A stretch of 64,000 nt of DNA from JADHUC01 sp964623055 (GCA_964623055.1 CAZURK010000006.1:62001-126000); one strand, 5' to 3'. Shown: positions 43,069 to 51,143, counted from the stretch's first letter. The notes: generated by a model from the letters alone, not told the origin. A program made the numbers and translations.

Positions 43069-43124
43069 GTAGGATGGGCATTCCCGCCCGACCCCAGGGA
43101 GACGGGCAGGAATGCCCATCCTAC
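43069..43124. repeat. Palindromic element (GATGGGCATTCC family, copy 1)
   Basis: Arms GTAGGATGGGCATTCCCGCC (from 43069) and the complementary end at 43103-43124 form a 22-bp stem with one mismatch and a 12-base loop. The second copy at 57556-57675 shares sequence beyond the palindrome on both sides (TTGAAA.TGTC.GT), showing a wider dispersed element. Confidence 0.85.
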
Positions 43125-43169
43125 CGACAGTTTCAAGTGATTTGAGGTACTAGACCCGTACGTATGATT

Positions 43170-44042
43170 CTACCATTCGACCCTTGTCGCATCAAACACA
43201 GGGCCTTCGACGCAGGTGCGACGGTAATCCCAATCGCCGCTTGCGTCCTTGATCTTGGCCACGCAGGTGAAACAGATCCCAATGCCACAGGCCATTGGCG
43301 TTTCGAGCGACACTTCACACGGTGTTCCGCTGGCGGCGGCGATCCCGGCGACCGCCTCCATCATGCGTTCAGGCCCGCAGCAGACGATTCGTCGTGGAGA
43401 TTCGCCCTCGGCGAGTACCTGCTCCAGCAAATCTGTAACTATGCCATGATGGCCCCGACTGCCATCCTCGGTACACAGACGCGCGTCGAGGCCAATCCGC
43501 TCGAAGTCCTCGACGCCGGCCAGCAGATCGGCCGTTCGAGCGCCGTAGCAGAGCGTCACTTTGGCAGACGGGGTAACCTCGCGCGGCGGATCGCCGTAGC
43601 GGCGCCGGCCAAGATACTCCTGTCCGAGTGCTAGAAACGGCGTCTGTCCGATGCCTCCGGCTACCATGATCAAGTGGTCGACGGGCTCGGCAGGAAAGCC
43701 GTTGCCCAAGGGCCCCCAGACGTCCATCGTCTGGCCCGGCAGGCAGCGGGCGAGGCGGCTGGTGAATTTGCCTTTCACGAGGTAGACCACGTCGATCCCG
43801 GTTGGGTCCTGCGATTCGGATAATACGGTGTCGTACAACGCAAGAGGACGCCCGATCAGCGGATCGTTGATATCGGACAGCCGCAACATTAGAAACTGGC
43901 CGGGCACGATTCGGCGAGCGATGTCCGGGCAATGGAATCGAACGCGATAGGTGTCGCTGGCCAACTGGACGTTCTCTTCCACCACGACGCTACGCTGGAG
44001 CGCGCGGTCTGCGTAGCGAGAGGCATGCAGCGGACTGCTCAT
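43170..44042 (-). CDS. pyrK: Dihydroorotate dehydrogenase electron-transfer subunit
   Basis: PyrK-type iron-sulfur flavoprotein that passes electrons from dihydroorotate dehydrogenase (PyrD) to NAD in pyrimidine synthesis. It has the FAD-binding barrel (PGQFLMLRLSDINDPLIGRPLALYD), the NAD site GGIGQTPFLALG, and the 2Fe-2S motif CGIGICFTC with a further Cys in RRTCVEGPVF. The length of 290 residues is slightly longer than usual. The gene begins with ATGA overlapping the stop of the pseudouridine synthase gene, so the two are translationally coupled. No pyrD is adjacent; it must be elsewhere. Confidence 0.88.
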   Translation of the reverse strand: MSSPLHASRYADRALQRSVVVEENVQLASDTYRVRFHCPDIARRIVPGQFLMLRLSDINDPLIGRPLALYDTVLSESQDPTGIDVVYLVKGKFTSRLARCLPGQTMDVWGPLGNGFPAEPVDHLIMVAGGIGQTPFLALGQEYLGRRRYGDPPREVTPSAKVTLCYGARTADLLAGVEDFERIGLDARLCTEDGSRGHHGIVTDLLEQVLAEGESPRRIVCCGPERMMEAVAGIAAASGTPCEVSLETPMACGIGICFTCVAKIKDASGDWDYRRTCVEGPVFDATRVEW

Positions 44043-44920
44043 CTGCGGCCTTTCTTCTTGGGCCTCTTTGACGGGGACGTTTTGGGCTTTGCGCGTTTCT
44101 TGCCGCCGGTGGTCTTCTTGCCTGGCCTGCCACTTGATCGCGTTGGCTTCCGTTGGACGTGCCGTCGGAGGCTGCGCACTTCCTCGCGAGTCAAACGCCG
44201 GTGAGCCCCAACCGGCAAGTCCCCCAACCGCAAGGTGCCTATTGCCGTACGTTTCAAGCTCAGCACCTTGTGGCCAATGCGTGCCAAGATGCGGCGGATC
44301 TCGCGGTTGCGTCCTTCGTCCAAGACGATCTCCAGGTCGGTACTCTGTTTGTGACGTCGCTTGGAACGCAGGGCGGCGACACGTGCCAACCCTTCCGACA
44401 GGTAAACTCCCTTTCGCAGTTTGCTCAACTGCTGCGGACTGGGATGCCCGGCTACGCTGACCAAGTATCTCTTCTGGACTCCGTATCGGGGGTGCATCAG
44501 CCGGTTGGCCAATTCGCCATCGTTGGTGACGATGATCAGCCCCTCGCTCGAACGATCCAGCCGGCCGATGGTGAACAACCGCTCGTCGGACTTCACCAGG
44601 TCGATCACCCTTAGTCTTCCAGACGGGTCACGGCTGGTGCAAACGACGCCCGGAGGCTTGTTGACGGCGTAGTAAACCCGTCTGGGGCGACGTACTGCGA
44701 CGCCATCCACACGGATCTCGTCACGCAGCGGATCAACGCGCACGCCCAACTCGTCAGCGACCTTGCGGTCCACTTCCACGCGGCCTTCGCGAATCAACTG
44801 CTCGCATTCGCGACGGCTGCCAATTCCGGCCGCGGCCAGGACTTTCTGCAGGCGTTCACCCTTGACACTCGTCGCGGGGCGGGGCTGATCAGACGAAGTC
44901 GAACGGGAACGCGCAGACAT
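44039..44920 (-). CDS. Ribosomal large-subunit pseudouridine synthase, RluB/RsuA family
   Basis: Pseudouridine synthase of about 293 residues. An S4 RNA-binding domain lies at the N terminus (RLQKVLAAAGIGSRRECEQLIREGRVEVDRKVADELGVRVDP). The catalytic domain has YAVNKPPGVVCTSRDPSGR and the catalytic Asp in FTIGRLDRSSEGLIIVTNDGELANRLMHP. It ends with a long Arg/Lys/Ser-rich basic tail (about 40 residues) that is not part of the core. RluB modifies U2605 and RsuA U516; the length and S4 domain fit RluB-type better, but the target is not certain. The start at 44920 avoids a run of Pro-rich codons upstream. Confidence 0.9.
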   Translation of the reverse strand: MSARSRSTSSDQPRPATSVKGERLQKVLAAAGIGSRRECEQLIREGRVEVDRKVADELGVRVDPLRDEIRVDGVAVRRPRRVYYAVNKPPGVVCTSRDPSGRLRVIDLVKSDERLFTIGRLDRSSEGLIIVTNDGELANRLMHPRYGVQKRYLVSVAGHPSPQQLSKLRKGVYLSEGLARVAALRSKRRHKQSTDLEIVLDEGRNREIRRILARIGHKVLSLKRTAIGTLRLGDLPVGAHRRLTREEVRSLRRHVQRKPTRSSGRPGKKTTGGKKRAKPKTSPSKRPKKKGRR

Positions 44921-45075
44921 TGACTCACAGCCTGGTGGTTGGGGTGTCGATCCCAAGCGGGAAAGCGAACTCGCGAGAAAATGGCTCGCGTTACCGGCAT
45001 GCGGCTAGCGCACACCAGAGCGTATCATAATGGCTGGCCGGTCGTTCTCCCAGATGGCGTCCGAGCGATGGCCGC

Positions 45076-45327
45076 CTAACTTCCCCACCAGCGTTCCCAG
45101 AACGGGCGGCTGCGTACTGGCTCGGCCAACGGTTTCTGGAACCCGGGAGGGCGCCCACCAACGATTTCCGGGCCCGCTTCGTTGTCAGCGTAGGGGTCGT
45201 GGACCGTGGCACTCAGGCGCTGTTGCTTGACGCTACCTCGCGGCCCCAGCAGCGAGCCATAGCCGTTGCAGCCTCCACATACGGCCAGCAGCAGGGCAAT
45301 CAGGACGGCTGAAGATCGATGGTTCAT
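45076..45327 (-). CDS. Small lipoprotein (83 aa)
   Basis: A predicted lipoprotein: hydrophobic SAVLIALLLAV followed by CGGC, a lipobox-like cleavage site. The mature part has an unusual conserved-looking string, SVKQQRLSATVHDPYADNEAGPEIVGGRPPGFQKPLAEPVR. I recall similar small planctomycete secreted proteins with PY.DNE.GP.IVGGRP and QKPL.EP; the function is unknown. AAAGG upstream supports the start at 45327. It is transcribed away from tatC. Confidence 0.7.
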   Translation of the reverse strand: MNHRSSAVLIALLLAVCGGCNGYGSLLGPRGSVKQQRLSATVHDPYADNEAGPEIVGGRPPGFQKPLAEPVRSRPFWERWWGS

Positions 45328-45863
45328 TTATCGAAACCTTTGCTGCTAGCAGCCGCGGGACCGTCCACTCGACCGACCATGTGAGGGTTGAGGAGGGCGG
45401 GAGTATAGATTTCCGCCGAATCCAGGGAAAGGGGAATCCACGTGCCTTTCTAACGCCAACGCCAAGCCCCGTAGCTACTATCGTCTGCCCGTCCCAGTGA
45501 CTTGAGACTCCGCAAGTGCCTAGTTCTGTTCGGCTTACGAACTCCCGGATTGTGCCGGTGGCGCCGAGAAGTGGAGACGCGCCACCCCTGTGAGGTATAG
45601 GTCCGAACGTGGACAGGCGCGGCAGTCCCGGGGCTCGGTTGTACACCGCGAAGCGGGATGCTATCATTAGAAACCCCGGTTGAGCGTACGGTTCTTCCCC
45701 CTCTCAACCGACCAGGCTGGTGCGGCAGCTTCCTTCCGTACGCTTCTCGGCTCGCTGCTTTGGCGGGCGAATGCCGTGCCGAGTCGTCAGCTTTGTTGAC
45801 TTGCCTTTGACGACTCCTTCAAAACACACATGCTGGTCTCGCTGATTGGAGGTTTCCGTACCA
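45328..45863. other. 535-bp intergenic region with a possible group II intron relic
   Basis: Long gap between divergent lipoprotein and tatC genes. It contains paired segments CGGTTGAG/CTCAACCG and GCGTACGG/CCGTACGC and a string resembling the 3' part of group II intron domain V (45680-45714). The tatC ribosome-binding site (GGAGG) lies at its right end. No gene is supported in the rest; a 144-residue leftward open frame here looks non-natural. Confidence 0.4.
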
Positions 45864-46934
45864 ATGGCCAAGCATCCCGACGAAGACCTGTTTGCCGATA
45901 CAACGATGACCTTCGGGGAACATCTGGACGAACTACGCGTTTCCCTGGGCAAGGCGGTACTAGGCCTGCTGGTTGGATTCATTGTAGGTCTATTCATTGC
46001 CAACCGCGTGGTGACTTGGATTCAGACCCCGTTGAAGACGGCACTGGAGCAGTATTATGTGGATAAGGCTAAGGAAGACCTGGCGGACGAACACAAAGAC
46101 CGGGGTGAGGAGGTGTCGAGTTCGGTCAACAATTTCATCGATACGAACCGTTTCGTTTACGAGAAATTGTATGTCGAGGTCGGTGAAGTTACGCGGATCG
46201 GTGCGTTAGTCGACAAGCAAGAGCTTCAGCCAGCCACTGAGGCTGAAAAGTCCACCGAGTCCGCCACGGACGAGATCGCCGTTTTCGACGACGAACTTCC
46301 GCCTCGCCCATCCGCTCTGGTGCTGACGCGCGTGTGGCGTCCAATCGACACCGTGGTGCAATCGTTGAGCGCTCAGGAAGCGTTCATGATCTGGTTGAAG
46401 GCAGCCTTTGTCTCGGGCCTGATTATCGCCAGTCCGTACATATTCTGGCAAATCTGGACTTTCGTCGCCGCCGGACTTTACCCCCACGAAAAGCGTTATG
46501 TTCATCTCTACTTACCCTTCAGCCTGGTCCTGTTCTGGGCCGGCGCGGCTACGGCGTTTTTCTTCGTTTTCCGGTACGTATTGAATTTCCTGTTTGCTTT
46601 CAACAGGGGAATGAACATCGATCCGGATCCCCGTATCAGCGAATGGCTTGGCTTTGTGCTGTTTTTGCCTTTGGGATTTGGGATCGCGTATCAATTGCCC
46701 TTGGTCATGCTATTCCTTCATCGGATCGGCATTTTTTCCATCGGGACGTACCTGGCCAAATGGCGTATCGCCATCTTGATTATCTTCGTGGCTTCGATGC
46801 TGCTGACGCCCGCCGATCCGGTGAGCATGCTGATGATGGCAATGCCGATGACGGCCCTTTACTTCCTGGGCATCGCGCTCTGCAGATGGATGCCTCGGCA
46901 CAGGAGCCCGTTTTCCGAAGGGTACGAACCGTAG
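45864..46934 (+). CDS. tatC: Sec-independent (Tat) translocase subunit TatC with enlarged first periplasmic loop
   Basis: TatC binds the twin-arginine signal and forms the Tat translocon in the inner membrane. TFGEHLDELRVSLGKAVLGLLVGFIVGLF is the conserved N terminus and first helix. The remaining helices are clear (AFVSGLIIASPYIFWQIWTFVAAGLYPHEKR; LPFSLVLFWAGAATAFFFVF; GFVLFLPLGFGIAYQLPLVMLFL; WRIAILIIFVASMLLTPADPVSMLMMAMPMTALYFLG). Between helices 1 and 2 about 130 residues occur where typical TatC has roughly 45. The protein is 356 residues versus about 250 usually. GGAGG eleven bases upstream decides the start at 45864. The window also encodes a Tat substrate (34282-35784). Confidence 0.94.
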   Translation: MAKHPDEDLFADTTMTFGEHLDELRVSLGKAVLGLLVGFIVGLFIANRVVTWIQTPLKTALEQYYVDKAKEDLADEHKDRGEEVSSSVNNFIDTNRFVYEKLYVEVGEVTRIGALVDKQELQPATEAEKSTESATDEIAVFDDELPPRPSALVLTRVWRPIDTVVQSLSAQEAFMIWLKAAFVSGLIIASPYIFWQIWTFVAAGLYPHEKRYVHLYLPFSLVLFWAGAATAFFFVFRYVLNFLFAFNRGMNIDPDPRISEWLGFVLFLPLGFGIAYQLPLVMLFLHRIGIFSIGTYLAKWRIAILIIFVASMLLTPADPVSMLMMAMPMTALYFLGIALCRWMPRHRSPFSEGYEP

Positions 46935-46940
46935 AGAAGA

Positions 46941-47049
46941 AGCGGTCAGCTTTCAGCGGTCAGCAGTCAGGTAGAAGAGGGGATACGGGAACTCGACAGG
47001 ACAATCGGATGATGTCTGGCTGAATGCTGAGAGCTGAGAGCTGACCGCT
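46941..47049. repeat. Palindromic element between tatC and glnB
   Basis: AGCGGTCAGCTTTCAGC (46941-46957) and GCTGAGAGCTGACCGCT (47033-47049) are complementary with one mismatch; each arm contains repeated TCAGC units. It fills the gap between two convergent genes and could act as a bidirectional terminator. Confidence 0.75.
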
Positions 47050-47050
47050 C

Positions 47051-47398
47051 CTAGATCGCATCGGGACCGTGCTCGCCGGTGCGAATGCGGATGCAGTCCT
47101 CCAGCGGCAGCACAAAGATCTTTCCGTCGCCGACCTCGCCTGTGTCGCCGCTGCGCCCGCCTTTGACAATCGCATCGATCGTTGGCTCGACAAAATCCTC
47201 GTTCACGGCGATTTGCAGTTGGACCTTGCGCAGCAGATTGACGGTCAACTCGCGGCCGCGATACACCTCCGTTTGTCCCTTCTGCCGCCCAAATCCCTGG
47301 CAGTCCATCACGGTCAATCGGACGACCTCAACCTCGGTCAAAGCTTCCTTGACGGCTTCCAGTTTGCTTGGCTGGATTATGGCAATGATCAGTTTCAT
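47051..47398 (-). CDS. glnB: Nitrogen regulatory protein P-II
   Basis: PII signalling trimer, 115 residues, sensing 2-oxoglutarate and ATP/ADP and acting on ammonium transporters and nitrogen enzymes. MKLIIAIIQPSKLEAVKEALTEVEVVRLTVMDCQGFGRQKGQTEVYRGRE covers the core; FVEPTIDAIVKGGRSGDTGEVGDGKIFVLPLEDCIRIRTGE is the C-terminal part. Tyr46 is present, but residue 51, the uridylylated Tyr in enterobacterial PII, is Leu (codon TTG). It is downstream of amtB in the same direction, but a strong terminator separates them and a promoter sits just before glnB. The partner is probably that transporter. Confidence 0.93.
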   Translation of the reverse strand: MKLIIAIIQPSKLEAVKEALTEVEVVRLTVMDCQGFGRQKGQTEVYRGRELTVNLLRKVQLQIAVNEDFVEPTIDAIVKGGRSGDTGEVGDGKIFVLPLEDCIRIRTGEHGPDAI

Positions 47399-47437
47399 CG
47401 CTGCGCGGTCTCCCGTTCTGGGGTATCGGTCAACTAG

Positions 47438-47466
47438 AATCTATCTTGCGCGGCTGACGGTCACAA
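47438..47466 (-). promoter_or_regulatory. Sigma-70-type promoter of glnB
   Basis: On the minus strand TTGTGA (47466-47461) and TAGATT (47443-47438) are separated by 17 bases, four of six matches each. The start codon is about 40 bases downstream. Confidence 0.55.
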
Positions 47467-47487
47467 GACCGGTGACAGAGCCGGTCG

Positions 47488-47545
47488 AAAAAATACCCCG
47501 ACTCGAGCGGTCGAGGCGGACGACCGCTCGAGCCGTATGGGGTAT
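47488..47545 (-). terminator. Intrinsic terminator downstream of amtB
   Basis: Read on the minus strand: ATACCCC, then CTCGAGCGGTC, a nine-base loop, GACCGCTCGAG, GGGGTAT and a run of six T. The stem is long and GC-rich. A second hairpin (CGCCGCCGA/TCGGCGGCG-like, near 47591-47620) precedes it. Confidence 0.85.
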
Positions 47546-47671
47546 CCTTCTGGCCCAGGCAAGAGCCACAGTGTTGGTTAGTTGTCCCCCGAGACGCCGC
47601 CGACCCGTTCGGCGGCGCCCAGGGGAAACGCTGGGTGGGTTCTCCTAGGTAACCGTTTCCGGAGCCGATAC

Positions 47672-49150
47672 TCAGACGCTAGAGGCCGGTGTCGATACGC
47701 CCTGGAACGAAGTCCGTGCCAGCGCCGGAGGATAGGCGTGCATCCCGTGCTCGCTGATATCCAGACCGGACTGTTCCTCTTCCGGCGAGACGCGCAGGAT
47801 GCCAAGGAACTTGAGGGCAAGGAACAAGCCAAACATTGTCACGAACGCCCAAGCGACGATGATCGCGGTCGACAGTACCTGGATTCCGATGAACCCCATG
47901 CGAGTCATCTCGGCGGTAGGTAGCGTTCCGAATAACCCCGTGGCCAAGCCACCCCAGACGCCACACAGCCCATGGACCGGGAAGGCCCCAACCGGATCAT
48001 CAATCTTCAGCCGGTCTAACAGAAGCACACCGACAACTACCAGGATTCCAGCCACAGCGCCGATCACGAGCGCGCCCCCCTGCGTCACTCGGTCACAGTT
48101 GGCGGTGATGCCGACCAAACCGGCCAGGACGCCATTCAGAGCCATCGTTACATCGGGTTTCTTGAAGAGGATCCAAGCCACCACCATGGCGGTGACGGCG
48201 CCAGCGGCCGCAGCGATCGTAGTCGTAAGGGCGATAAAGGTGGTCGCTTCCGCATTCGCCGCCCCGAAGAAAGTGAGCTGGCTGCCTGGATTGAACCCGT
48301 ACCAGCCGACCCACAAGATAAACACTCCCAAGGCAGCGAAAGCGATGTTATGACCTGGCATAGGAATGGACTTTCCCTTGACGAACCGGCCAATCCTCGG
48401 CCCCAATACCAGAGCGCCCGCCAGACCGGCGAAACCACCAACAGCGTGCACAACAACAGATCCCGCAAAGTCCTGGAAGCCAAGCTCGGCCAGGAAGCCA
48501 CCGCCCCATTTCCACATACCGCTGATTGGATAGATCAGACCGGTCAGAAACGCGCTGTAGACCAGATAGGATGCAAATTTCATACGACCGGCGACCGCCC
48601 CGGATACGATAGTCGCGGCGGTGGCTGCAAACGCCACCTGAAACAGGAAGTCCGCACTGTTGCTCCAGCCGGCGCTCATGTTGGGCGTTTCGGCATCTCG
48701 ACTGACAAACGAACCCCCGAAGCCAAGCCACCCGCCAGCGTAGTCATCCCCCGGATACATCAGCCCATAGCCGATCACCAGAAACAGCAGCACGCCCACG
48801 GACAGATCCATGACGTTCTTGAACAAAATGTTCACCGTGTTCTTGGCCGAATTCAGTCCGACCTCGAGCATGGCAAAGCCCGGCTGCATCAGCAGCACCA
48901 AAACCGCAGCCAACATCATGATCAGCGTGTTAATGGTGTACGTTGTTTCCTGCTCGAAGCTCAGCCCAGCCGAGGCCACTGCAGCTTGATCCGAAGCAAC
49001 TCCTGTATCAGTCACGCCACCATCGCTGGCCGTAGTCGCCTCGGTCGCCTCGGCCTCGTCAGCCGAAGTGACCAGGGCAGGGCCGAAGGCCGCAGCACAG
49101 AGACCAACAATTACCGCCGAAGTACCAAGGAAACTCTTTCTCGATAACAT
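47672..49150 (-). CDS. amtB: Ammonium transporter
   Basis: Amt/MEP/Rh-family inner-membrane ammonium channel, about 492 residues. An N-terminal signal-like helix (RKSFLGTSAVIVGLCAAAFGPALVTSA) and an acidic/Thr-rich segment precede the channel, which has eleven hydrophobic helices. Conserved parts are MLAAVLVLLMQPGFAMLEVGLNSAKNTVNILFKNVMD, GDFAGS-like DFAGSVVVHAVGGFAGLAGALVLGPR, NPGSQL, NGVLAGLVGITANCD, and GAFPVHGLCGVWGGLATGLFG with the twin-His region. The C-terminal tail ends in the GLDISEHGMHAYP motif that docks with PII. Starts at 49180 and 49150 are possible. The promoter at 49278-49295 looks like sigma-54. Partner: glnB next door. Confidence 0.94.
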   Translation of the reverse strand: MLSRKSFLGTSAVIVGLCAAAFGPALVTSADEAEATEATTASDGGVTDTGVASDQAAVASAGLSFEQETTYTINTLIMMLAAVLVLLMQPGFAMLEVGLNSAKNTVNILFKNVMDLSVGVLLFLVIGYGLMYPGDDYAGGWLGFGGSFVSRDAETPNMSAGWSNSADFLFQVAFAATAATIVSGAVAGRMKFASYLVYSAFLTGLIYPISGMWKWGGGFLAELGFQDFAGSVVVHAVGGFAGLAGALVLGPRIGRFVKGKSIPMPGHNIAFAALGVFILWVGWYGFNPGSQLTFFGAANAEATTFIALTTTIAAAAGAVTAMVVAWILFKKPDVTMALNGVLAGLVGITANCDRVTQGGALVIGAVAGILVVVGVLLLDRLKIDDPVGAFPVHGLCGVWGGLATGLFGTLPTAEMTRMGFIGIQVLSTAIIVAWAFVTMFGLFLALKFLGILRVSPEEEQSGLDISEHGMHAYPPALARTSFQGVSTPASSV

Positions 49151-49277
49151 GTCTTGTCTTCCCAGAAGGATTATGTTCATGCCTCAATTCCGCTGCCCCG
49201 TGGCAGCCGAAAACGACGCAGCAGTCACAGATCGGGCCCATGGTCAGCGATCGCCACAGTATCATGCACAAGGCGAT

Positions 49278-49295
49278 ATGCAACGAACGTGCCAA
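49278..49295 (-). promoter_or_regulatory. Sigma-54 promoter of amtB
   Basis: On the minus strand TTGGCACGTTCGTTGCAT fits the sigma-54 consensus TGGCAC-N5-TTGCA at essentially every key position, with GG at -24 and GC at -12 properly spaced. Transcription would start near 49268, giving a leader of about 118 bases to the start at 49150. No clear upstream activator sites could be defined. Confidence 0.85.
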
Positions 49296-49532
49296 GCCTC
49301 GTTTGGCCGTCGTTGCGCTGAAGCTGGGAGTTGGCTTAGTGCGTTTGCAGGAAACGACTTAGGCGAGAGATGCGCCAGCATAACAAAAAGCCTGCCGACG
49401 TTGTTGGTGCAGGTGTGCGCAAAGAACGGGCAGTCGCTGTCGCTTGGTTAGGCACGGGCTGAAAGAAGGCGTCATGCGACGCGTCCGCGCCTGAACATTG
49501 CTGGACGGTCCACGACGGTTCGACTGCAAACG

Positions 49533-49564
49533 AAAACGAGGGTCGCCCATTGGACGACCCTCGT
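49533..49564 (-). terminator. Intrinsic terminator after porin 1
   Basis: ACGAGGGTCG, a nine-base loop and CGACCCTCGT form a 10-bp stem; on the minus strand it is followed by GTTTTCG. It lies 37 bp past the stop of the gene at 49601. Confidence 0.8.
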
Positions 49565-49600
49565 TCGGATAGGGCCTTCACTTGTGTGGAAATAACGTGC

Positions 49601-51025
49601 TCAGAACTCACAGATCATGTCGACGGCAAAGGTCCATTGATTTCTGTCCAAGCCGTCGTTGAAGGGCATGAAACCAAGGCCGTTGATGCCGTTGAACGAG
49701 TCGTATCTGACTTCGGGGCGGATGGTCAAATTGGAGGTTGGCTTCCAATTGGCACCCAACGAGATGTCCCAGAAAGTGCCGGCATAGCCCCACGGCACAA
49801 TCGGACTTCCGCTAACACGACGTCCGTAGCCGCCCACGCGAAGACCGTCATCATCGCGGAACATCTCGAGCCGTATGCCCAGGTCCCACTTGCAGTTGAG
49901 CTTGTAGAAGAGGTACTGGTTAACGCAATACCATTCGGCCGCAAAACCGGTATAGGGCGAGCCAGTCTGCTGGACACCCAAATCATGCTGCAGGACATAG
50001 GTCCACCGATGGCCGATTCGCTGTTGCCACACGAGGCTATAGAAGAAGCGGTCATCCTGGAACCCGAGAATGACGGGGTTGGCTGTTTCGTAGGTTGAGC
50101 TGCAAGTGGCAGACAACTTCGTTCCGGTCCCCTCGTTTTCCCAGACCAAACCACCTAGGAAACCCACGTGGTCGCCATTCGGGTCCGGATTGAATAGGTC
50201 CCAGCCGCGATCGAAACCGGCCATCAGTGTCAGCCGGTCGGTGACGTGCCAACTGGCCAACAAGCCCGTGTGCGTGAACGTATACGGCTCGCCGTATTTC
50301 ATCATGTGAGAGTGCGAGTAGAAAAAGTTGTCCGGCGCCATCGGAGTCTCGTACCCAAAGACGGTGTAGAAGTGTCCCATCTTCACCGAGAGCTTGTCGT
50401 AGGCCACCTCCGCGTAAAATTGTGGCAGGGCCAGACCATAGAACTCGTGGCCGTTCCACCCGCGTCCTCCCCAGCCGCCCAGGCCCCCGGTTTCCACAAA
50501 TCGGCTGTCGCTTCCATACAGCAAGTCCACGCGGCCGCCGATGTCCCAACCGGTGCAGGGCCCGGTCTCGACCGGGCGTTCCATCACCAAGTACGCCTGG
50601 TTCATCTGCAACTCGGTATCGCGATCGTTGTAGGCGAGAATGCCGTTGAAATTCGAGAGCGGACGGTCACCGTTGAACGTGATGCCCATGTCCACCCAGC
50701 CGTAGACGTCGATCATCCCGCCCCCCAGCGGCCCGCAGGGCATCAGTCGCGCAGGATCCTCTTCGCAGCAGCAAAGAGGACCAGTCAGCTCCAAGCCGCA
50801 ACCGCACTTGTCACAGCACGAACCCTTGCCGTTGGAGGCTTTGCTGCCACAGTCGTCTTTCGCGCTTTGCACCACCGCGTCGTCGCTCGACGGCGCGTCC
50901 GTTTCGTCTTGAATCCGGTAATGAACTCGGTTGGCCGTCAACTGCACATCACCTTGCCCCGCGGCGTTCGCCGTGAGCAAGACACACACGCCGACGACCA
51001 TCAATACGGTCGTTGTTGCCTTCAT
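49601..51025 (-). CDS. Outer-membrane beta-barrel protein (BBP2/porin-like), paralogue 1
   Basis: Outer-membrane beta-barrel of the planctomycete porin type, 474 residues. The signal peptide is TTVLMVVGVCVLLTANAAG. A Cys-rich segment (residues 59-98: DDCGSKASNGKGSCCDKCGCG, then CCCEEDP, MPCGP) follows. The barrel has many amphipathic strands (GWDIGGRVDLLYG, YAEVAYDKLSVKMGHFYTVFGYE, MAPDNFFYSHSHMMKYGEPYTFTHTGLLASWHV) and ends NQWTFAVDMICEF, an aromatic C terminus typical for outer-membrane insertion. It is the most divergent of four tandem paralogues. Likely role: passive uptake; the substrate is unknown. It ends at a terminator and lies just upstream of the sigma-54 promoter of amtB. Confidence 0.85.
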   Translation of the reverse strand: MKATTTVLMVVGVCVLLTANAAGQGDVQLTANRVHYRIQDETDAPSSDDAVVQSAKDDCGSKASNGKGSCCDKCGCGLELTGPLCCCEEDPARLMPCGPLGGGMIDVYGWVDMGITFNGDRPLSNFNGILAYNDRDTELQMNQAYLVMERPVETGPCTGWDIGGRVDLLYGSDSRFVETGGLGGWGGRGWNGHEFYGLALPQFYAEVAYDKLSVKMGHFYTVFGYETPMAPDNFFYSHSHMMKYGEPYTFTHTGLLASWHVTDRLTLMAGFDRGWDLFNPDPNGDHVGFLGGLVWENEGTGTKLSATCSSTYETANPVILGFQDDRFFYSLVWQQRIGHRWTYVLQHDLGVQQTGSPYTGFAAEWYCVNQYLFYKLNCKWDLGIRLEMFRDDDGLRVGGYGRRVSGSPIVPWGYAGTFWDISLGANWKPTSNLTIRPEVRYDSFNGINGLGFMPFNDGLDRNQWTFAVDMICEF

Positions 51026-51059
51026 GTTTTGATACCCCCCAATCCCTTGGTTGTCTCGG

Positions 51060-51143
51060 TTCGTTCAACGGCAAGCCAAAGGCGACTGCGTACCGGGCGA
51101 CACCGTGCGGAACTCGGTCGCCTTTGGCTTGCCGCTAAACGAA
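51060..51143. repeat. Inverted-repeat element (TTTAACGGCAAGCC family, copy 3)
   Basis: Arms at 51060-51086 and 51117-51143 are complementary with two mismatches. The core reads GCCAAAGGC in this copy against GCCGAAGGC in the other two, and the opposite arm is changed to match (GCCTTTGGC), a compensated substitution. Confidence 0.85.

Noticed and set aside
45233..45667. 144-residue leftward open frame upstream of the lipoprotein gene
   Set aside because: It overlaps the lipoprotein start in another frame, lacks a ribosome-binding site and natural composition, and lies in the region of the possible intron relic.
45700..45770. SRP (4.5S) RNA-like string ACGGAAGGAAGCTGCC on the minus strand
   Set aside because: The GGAAGGAAGC part matches domain IV, but the 5' strand (GGTCAGG-type) is absent and the stem closing the GGAA loop has a mismatch, so the required symmetric loop cannot form.
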